From NCBI GenBank assembly GCA_040218535.1, contig JAVJRG010000005.1, positions 1,364,001 through 1,428,000 on the forward strand: a stretch of DNA of 64,000 nt, read 5' to 3'. The notes under the pieces are model-generated. The model did not search any database and was not told the DNA's origin. It saw nothing but the letters and a program-made list of their open reading frames with translations. Below are positions 59,931-64,000 of this stretch, in pieces (within the stretch, counting starts at the first letter, position 1; every line of letters starts with the position of its first letter). Position numbers and translations under genes: made by a program. Origin of the DNA: Lacipirellulaceae bacterium. Lineage in GTDB: Bacteria; Planctomycetota; Planctomycetia; Pirellulales; Lacipirellulaceae.

Positions 59931-62900
59931 TTACTCGATTCCCCGGTCGGTTTGCTTAGATGCTTCATTGATGAGCTCGAAATACTGCTCAATTGCCGAA
60001 CGGTAGTCGGCGGGAGGCAATTTGCCATCGCCTTGGAGGATGCCATCTTCAAGTTCCGAGGCTAACTTATTCCAAGCGGTCGAACGCCGCTTCTCGCTTT
60101 TGGGCTTCTTCAGTCGGGCCGTCTCTTGAGCACGACGAGCACGGGCCATTGCCCGTTGTTGGGCCCGACGAGCGGCGCGGCGCATGCGTTGTTGTTCTTG
60201 ACGCAACTGTGCCATGAGCATCCCACCGCCTCCGCCTCCGCCGTTGCTGGGGTTCGTCCAGTCGGACATTGTTTGCAAATTTGAACGTCGAGGGGGGATG
60301 CCCAACACGTCTTCGAAGTTCCGTTCTTGCTCGAGTGCTGCTAGAAGTTCATCAAGAGTTGGGTCACGTAAGAGCGAGGCGATGGGGTCTTCAACAGGCA
60401 GCTCGTCGAGGTACTTCACGGCAGCAGCGACCATTTTGTCGAACTCTTTTTCTGATAAGCGAAGAGTTGCGGCGGCTGCTTCGGTATGCTTCTCCGCCAA
60501 AGGAAGGGTGTTCTTACGGAGTGCGAATCCGCTGCGGTATTGGTTCGGGAGAATCTGCTTGTCGAATGCATTCATCAAGGCACGCGAGTGCTGGGCGACG
60601 TCGGCGGGAAGCGTGTTGTCTTGACGCTGCATCGTGATGGCGAGCGTTTGCTCGACATTGCCAAGCTCGGCAGCAAGAGCGTCTGTGTTTTCCGCGAGTT
60701 GCAGTTGGGCGATCTCACCGACGCGGTGGAACTCTCCGTCCTCGTATGCCGCGAGTTGTTTCATCCAGTATCCGACTCGCTTATTCAGGCGCGCCGCTTC
60801 CGCAAGACGATTCAGAACGAAATTGCCCAGCTGCCCCGAGTCGTCCGTCGGCTGGGCCTGTAGCAAGGCGGCTTGCATCTCGCGTAAGTGACCTTGCAGG
60901 CTCTCACCGTGTTCTCGTAATTCTTCGATGGCGTCGGCGGCTTGGTCGGGATCGCTCGTGACGAACCGATCGGCAGCGTTCTGCAATTGACGAGCGGTGC
61001 CCGCAGCACGCTCAACAGCTGTTTCTGCCTCGACGAGCTCGCTTGAGCCGAGGCGTTTGTTCAGGGGCATCCAGATTTCGTAGTGGTCGTTCAGGTCTGC
61101 CGCATCCGCAGCGATGACTCCTGCGTGGTCGGCGAATCTTCCTGTGAGCAGTTCCGCGGGATTGTCTCCGTTGCCGCTAAGGGCGGCAATTTCCTCAGCG
61201 AGCAATTCTTGATCTTGGCGAATCTCCGAGAGTTGCTTACGGAAGGTGCTTGCTCGGTTCCTCAATGAGTCCATAAAACGTCGTAAGAGGCGTGGATCTT
61301 CGGCGAGAATCCTCGCCAGCTCGGCGCGAAGATCACGACGCATTTCGAGCACTTCGCGGAGACGTTTTAGGTATTCTTCGTCAAGTTCGAACTCTGCGAT
61401 TTTCCGCGGCACTTTGCTGTTGCCGTCTTCGCTGGGGCTGAGCATGGCGAAGGTGTCTTCGATGAACACCCGATACATCTGCTTCACGCGTTCGGTCCGT
61501 TCGGCGAATTCAAGTTCGGTCTTTACTCCCTCGTAGCGTTTCTGGAGGCCCGCCAGCAACTCGCGGGCACGGACGGTGTGCTGCCAAGCGGCTTGGACGG
61601 CAGCTTGGCGACGATCTTCGCCCGTTTGCAATGCTTTCCAGAGCTGGTCGTTGGCTGGCTCAATGTGTGCAAGTCCGATGTCGGAGAGTTGTAAGCCAAT
61701 AAAGGCATAGGGCGTGCCGCGGCTAATACCGCCAAGGTCGGCAATCAGCTTTAGGGACTCGTCGAGTGGTTTTGCCGCGTCGTCGACTTCTCGGTCGTGT
61801 CGAACTTGCCAGTTGGGATCTTCTTCGAGCGCATCGAGCAGATTGCGCGAGATTTTTTCGCTGCTGGCGAGCAGTTTGTCGAGTCTGGCCAGTCGCGGCG
61901 CAATTGCCATTTCTAGCTTGGCACGGCGTTGTCCCTCAAAACTACCCGCCCACTTGTCGACTTTGATTCCCATGCGTTGGCTCGATCCTGATTGGGGAAC
62001 ATCAAGGCTGCGACGCTGCATGTCGTCCGCGGGGGGAGGGTCGGACGCGGCTTGGTTTTGAGACTGCTCAGCGTTAGGACTGCTTGACGACTGTGAACGA
62101 TTTGATTGAGTACGATTCGCGTTCTGGCTGGAACTGCTTGGATTCTTTTCGGACAGTTGACCGGTGGAATCGTTCTCGACGTTGGCAGAATCACTCGGTT
62201 GCGAGACTTCGTTTTGATCGCTTTCTTTTCCAGGGCTGGCCTTCTCGGGGGACTTTCTCATTGTTCCGTCAGGATTGATGGACGGATTTTCCGACGGGTT
62301 TGCCTGTTGGCTGTCAGATGTTTCTGTCGGGTTCTGTGAACCTTCCATTTCGGCGTCCTCGTCGGTGGTTAGGACGTTTCGCCGATCGGTAGTTGCTGAT
62401 CGCGGCTCCTTTGGGGTCTCGGCATCTTCGGTTCCCGACGGATTGGCTGCGTTGTCAAAGGAATCGGACGACTTGCCTTGTGCGGAGGTTGACTCCTTGG
62501 TCATTTTCTCGGACGTAGGAGCAGAGTCGCTTGTTGCGTTGTCTGCCGACTTCTCGAACTTCGTTTCTTGAGCTTCGTTAGTTTCATCACTATTTGGTCT
62601 TGCGTCCCGCATAGCCGTTTCCGCGGCTTCTGTCGGCTCGCTCTTCGCGTTGAGTGGTGCGGTCGCACTCTGTTCTTCGGATGGCTTTCCGTTTTTGTTT
62701 GAACGGCTAGGATTGGTCGTGCTCTGTGATTGACCTTCAGGTGTTGCAGCGTTGGCCGTCGCTTGGTTGCTCGGAGACGGTTGCGCTTGGAAAGCTTCTC
62801 CGATTGATGCTATCTCTTGATTCAGTTCCCCAGCGGCTTGTGGAGAGTCGGTAACGGGTTCGCTACTTTGAGTCTGTGACGCAAGGTCCGAATCCGACGG

Positions 62901-64000
62901 CTGGGTTTCTGCTTGCGGGGAGTTTGAAGGAACTCCATTTGAAGTCGAAGGAAGAGCTTGTTCTGTATCGACACTGGCGAGTTGCTCCTCTGCGGTTGTT
63001 CTTTTGCGCTCTGCGTCATTCGAGTCAGCAGGAGTTTTTTCATTGGCGACGCTTTCGTTTTTCGCGCTAGTTGCCTGGGCGACAGACTTGGTTTGCTGAC
63101 CGCGCTGCTCGTCAACGCGGACGGCGTAGCTGAGAGATTCTCCGTCTTGCACAGGGAATTGAGAGAGATCAAGCTCGGTCGTCGCTCTCACGCGGCGACG
63201 CCCCGACTGCTCGCCAAGGTCGATCGGCAAAGTTGCCAGGATCTCCGCTTGGTCGCCCGCCTTCATTGGCTCTTTGAAGACGACAAGCTCCGCGGCACCA
63301 ACGCCGATGTCGTCTTCCGCGGTGAATTCAATCTCGATCGTATCGTCAGGTCGCACGGCGATCGTGTCGTCTGGGCTCAGCACGCGGACTACGGGGGGAC
63401 GGTCAGGGTAGACGCTGATTTGGCAGACAGGAGGTCGACGATTCTTGAGGCCGTGTGACTCAGTCATACGCAATTCGAATTCGAAACCTTCTTCGAGCTC
63501 GACAGACCAGCGGTGCCAGCCGTCGGAATCGAGAGGTAAGACTTCCGGCGATCCGTTCTTGCGGCTGAGTTCGAAACGGGTGACTTCGCGCTTGGTTTGC
63601 ACCCGCAGATCGAGCCGCGTTCCTTTCAACGCGGAAAGTCGCCGTGGAAGTTTCTTTAGTTCTTTGCTTTTGTGTCCCGTATAAGCTGGGGGAGTTAGCA
63701 GCAGCCGGACCTTTCCGATCTCAGGTCGATCGGCAACGGTCACCTGGAACCATTCTGTTCGGTCGTCGCCTGCTGCTAGCCGGTACTTCATGGACTGCTT
63801 GACGGAGCGAATGCGGTGTTTCAGTTCTGCGGGTGAGTCGCCTCGGGGGGTGAGCTTCAGCAGTTTCTCTTTTTCGTTCTGCTGGATGGCGAGTGAAGCC
63901 TCTTCGACCGGCTTTCCTTCAAGATACGCGTTGATGAACAGCGGCTCGCCTCGCCCAACCAAGATGTTTCCGGTTGGTTCTTCGATACGCGTGGCCGTGA
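59931..64000 (-). CDS. Large DUF4175-like protein, N-terminus beyond the window (partial)
   Basis: At least 1355 residues; the frame is open to the right edge, where it reads T-R-I-E-E-P-T-G-N-I-L, so the true start lies outside. The beginning shows the Ig-like extracellular region of DUF4175-type proteins (VRLLLTPPAYTGHKSKELK, RPPVVRVLSPDDTIAVRPDD). Next is a Ser/Gln/Asn/Thr/Glu-rich insert of about 350 residues (encoded near 62030-63100) with almost no hydrophobic residue. It is followed by a long coiled-coil-rich region (ESLKLIADLGG ... LREMQAALLQAQ) and a Gly-rich, Met/Arg-rich segment (GGGGGGGMLMAQLRQEQQRM). Membrane helices expected at the N-terminus are not in view. Function unknown; common in planctomycetes. 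Confidence 0.8.
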   Translation of the reverse strand, partial: TATRIEEPTGNILVGRGEPLFINAYLEGKPVEEASLAIQQNEKEKLLKLTPRGDSPAELKHRIRSVKQSMKYRLAAGDDRTEWFQVTVADRPEIGKVRLLLTPPAYTGHKSKELKKLPRRLSALKGTRLDLRVQTKREVTRFELSRKNGSPEVLPLDSDGWHRWSVELEEGFEFELRMTESHGLKNRRPPVCQISVYPDRPPVVRVLSPDDTIAVRPDDTIEIEFTAEDDIGVGAAELVVFKEPMKAGDQAEILATLPIDLGEQSGRRRVRATTELDLSQFPVQDGESLSYAVRVDEQRGQQTKSVAQATSAKNESVANEKTPADSNDAERKRTTAEEQLASVDTEQALPSTSNGVPSNSPQAETQPSDSDLASQTQSSEPVTDSPQAAGELNQEIASIGEAFQAQPSPSNQATANAATPEGQSQSTTNPSRSNKNGKPSEEQSATAPLNAKSEPTEAAETAMRDARPNSDETNEAQETKFEKSADNATSDSAPTSEKMTKESTSAQGKSSDSFDNAANPSGTEDAETPKEPRSATTDRRNVLTTDEDAEMEGSQNPTETSDSQQANPSENPSINPDGTMRKSPEKASPGKESDQNEVSQPSDSANVENDSTGQLSEKNPSSSSQNANRTQSNRSQSSSSPNAEQSQNQAASDPPPADDMQRRSLDVPQSGSSQRMGIKVDKWAGSFEGQRRAKLEMAIAPRLARLDKLLASSEKISRNLLDALEEDPNWQVRHDREVDDAAKPLDESLKLIADLGGISRGTPYAFIGLQLSDIGLAHIEPANDQLWKALQTGEDRRQAAVQAAWQHTVRARELLAGLQKRYEGVKTELEFAERTERVKQMYRVFIEDTFAMLSPSEDGNSKVPRKIAEFELDEEYLKRLREVLEMRRDLRAELARILAEDPRLLRRFMDSLRNRASTFRKQLSEIRQDQELLAEEIAALSGNGDNPAELLTGRFADHAGVIAADAADLNDHYEIWMPLNKRLGSSELVEAETAVERAAGTARQLQNAADRFVTSDPDQAADAIEELREHGESLQGHLREMQAALLQAQPTDDSGQLGNFVLNRLAEAARLNKRVGYWMKQLAAYEDGEFHRVGEIAQLQLAENTDALAAELGNVEQTLAITMQRQDNTLPADVAQHSRALMNAFDKQILPNQYRSGFALRKNTLPLAEKHTEAAAATLRLSEKEFDKMVAAAVKYLDELPVEDPIASLLRDPTLDELLAALEQERNFEDVLGIPPRRSNLQTMSDWTNPSNGGGGGGGMLMAQLRQEQQRMRRAARRAQQRAMARARRAQETARLKKPKSEKRRSTAWNKLASELEDGILQGDGKLPPADYRSAIEQYFELINEASKQTDRGIE

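Overview
The window looks like chromosomal DNA of a planctomycete, most likely order Pirellulales. This rests on family content: a prepilin-like protein of the DUF1559 type, a PEP-CTERM protein, a YdjY-domain protein, a PQQ-propeller secreted protein, a large DUF4175-like protein and a giant membrane-anchored TPR-like protein, in moderately GC-rich DNA. No tRNA, rRNA, CRISPR array, prophage or intact transposase was found.

Layout. (1) 1-19.65 kb, plus strand: an exopolysaccharide locus. It holds the tail of a family-4 glycosyltransferase, a Wzz/GumC chain-length protein, a CpsD-like partner with a broken P-loop, a Wzx flippase, a Wzy/ligase, further glycosyltransferases (GT2, GT4, GT26-like, GT2, GT39-like), a CDP-paratose-epimerase-like protein, a nucleotide-sugar trio (DegT aminotransferase, Gfo/Idh oxidoreductase, hexapeptide acetyltransferase with a Zn-ribbon tail), an FAD oxidoreductase, a polysaccharide deacetylase and a sulfotransferase. 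Many neighbours overlap by 1-4 bases. (2) 19.7-28.6 kb, minus strand: a DUF1559 prepilin gene and a complete Na+-NQR operon, nqrABCDEF-apbE-nqrM, followed by an unrecognised 46-residue membrane protein. (3) 29.0-31.25 kb: sucC and sucD, divergent from nqr; the shared spacer carries a CRP-type palindrome and a good promoter. (4) 31.3-42.5 kb: a small membrane protein, an alpha/beta hydrolase, a small possibly disrupted gene, a 1230-residue TPR-like protein, two paralogous outer-membrane-barrel-like proteins, a PEP-CTERM protein and an RlmM-like RNA methyltransferase. (5) 42.6-49.1 kb: UvrD/PcrA helicase, a stand-alone RNA polymerase alpha-CTD protein, a Tyr/Pro-repeat exported protein and DNA polymerase X. 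(6) 49.2-64 kb: an RND efflux permease and adaptor, a YggS-type PLP protein, a large planctomycete protein of unknown function, a YdjY protein, an atypical small gene, a PQQ-propeller protein and a DUF4175-like protein that runs off the right edge.

The most unusual feature is outside the genes. Most intergenic gaps longer than about 30 bases contain one of several families of short quasi-periodic or inverted repeats (units such as CTGAAAACT, CGATAGCC, CATCCGTGG, TCTGCG, plus hairpin REP-like and MITE-like elements). In four unrelated genes (a GT2 gene, nqrE, nqrB, polX) a tract of one of these families ends 2-7 bases before the start codon, always in the same orientation, where a Shine-Dalgarno sequence would normally lie. 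In another gene the repeat is read as the signal peptide. This is the best candidate here for something undescribed. Function, if any, is inference.
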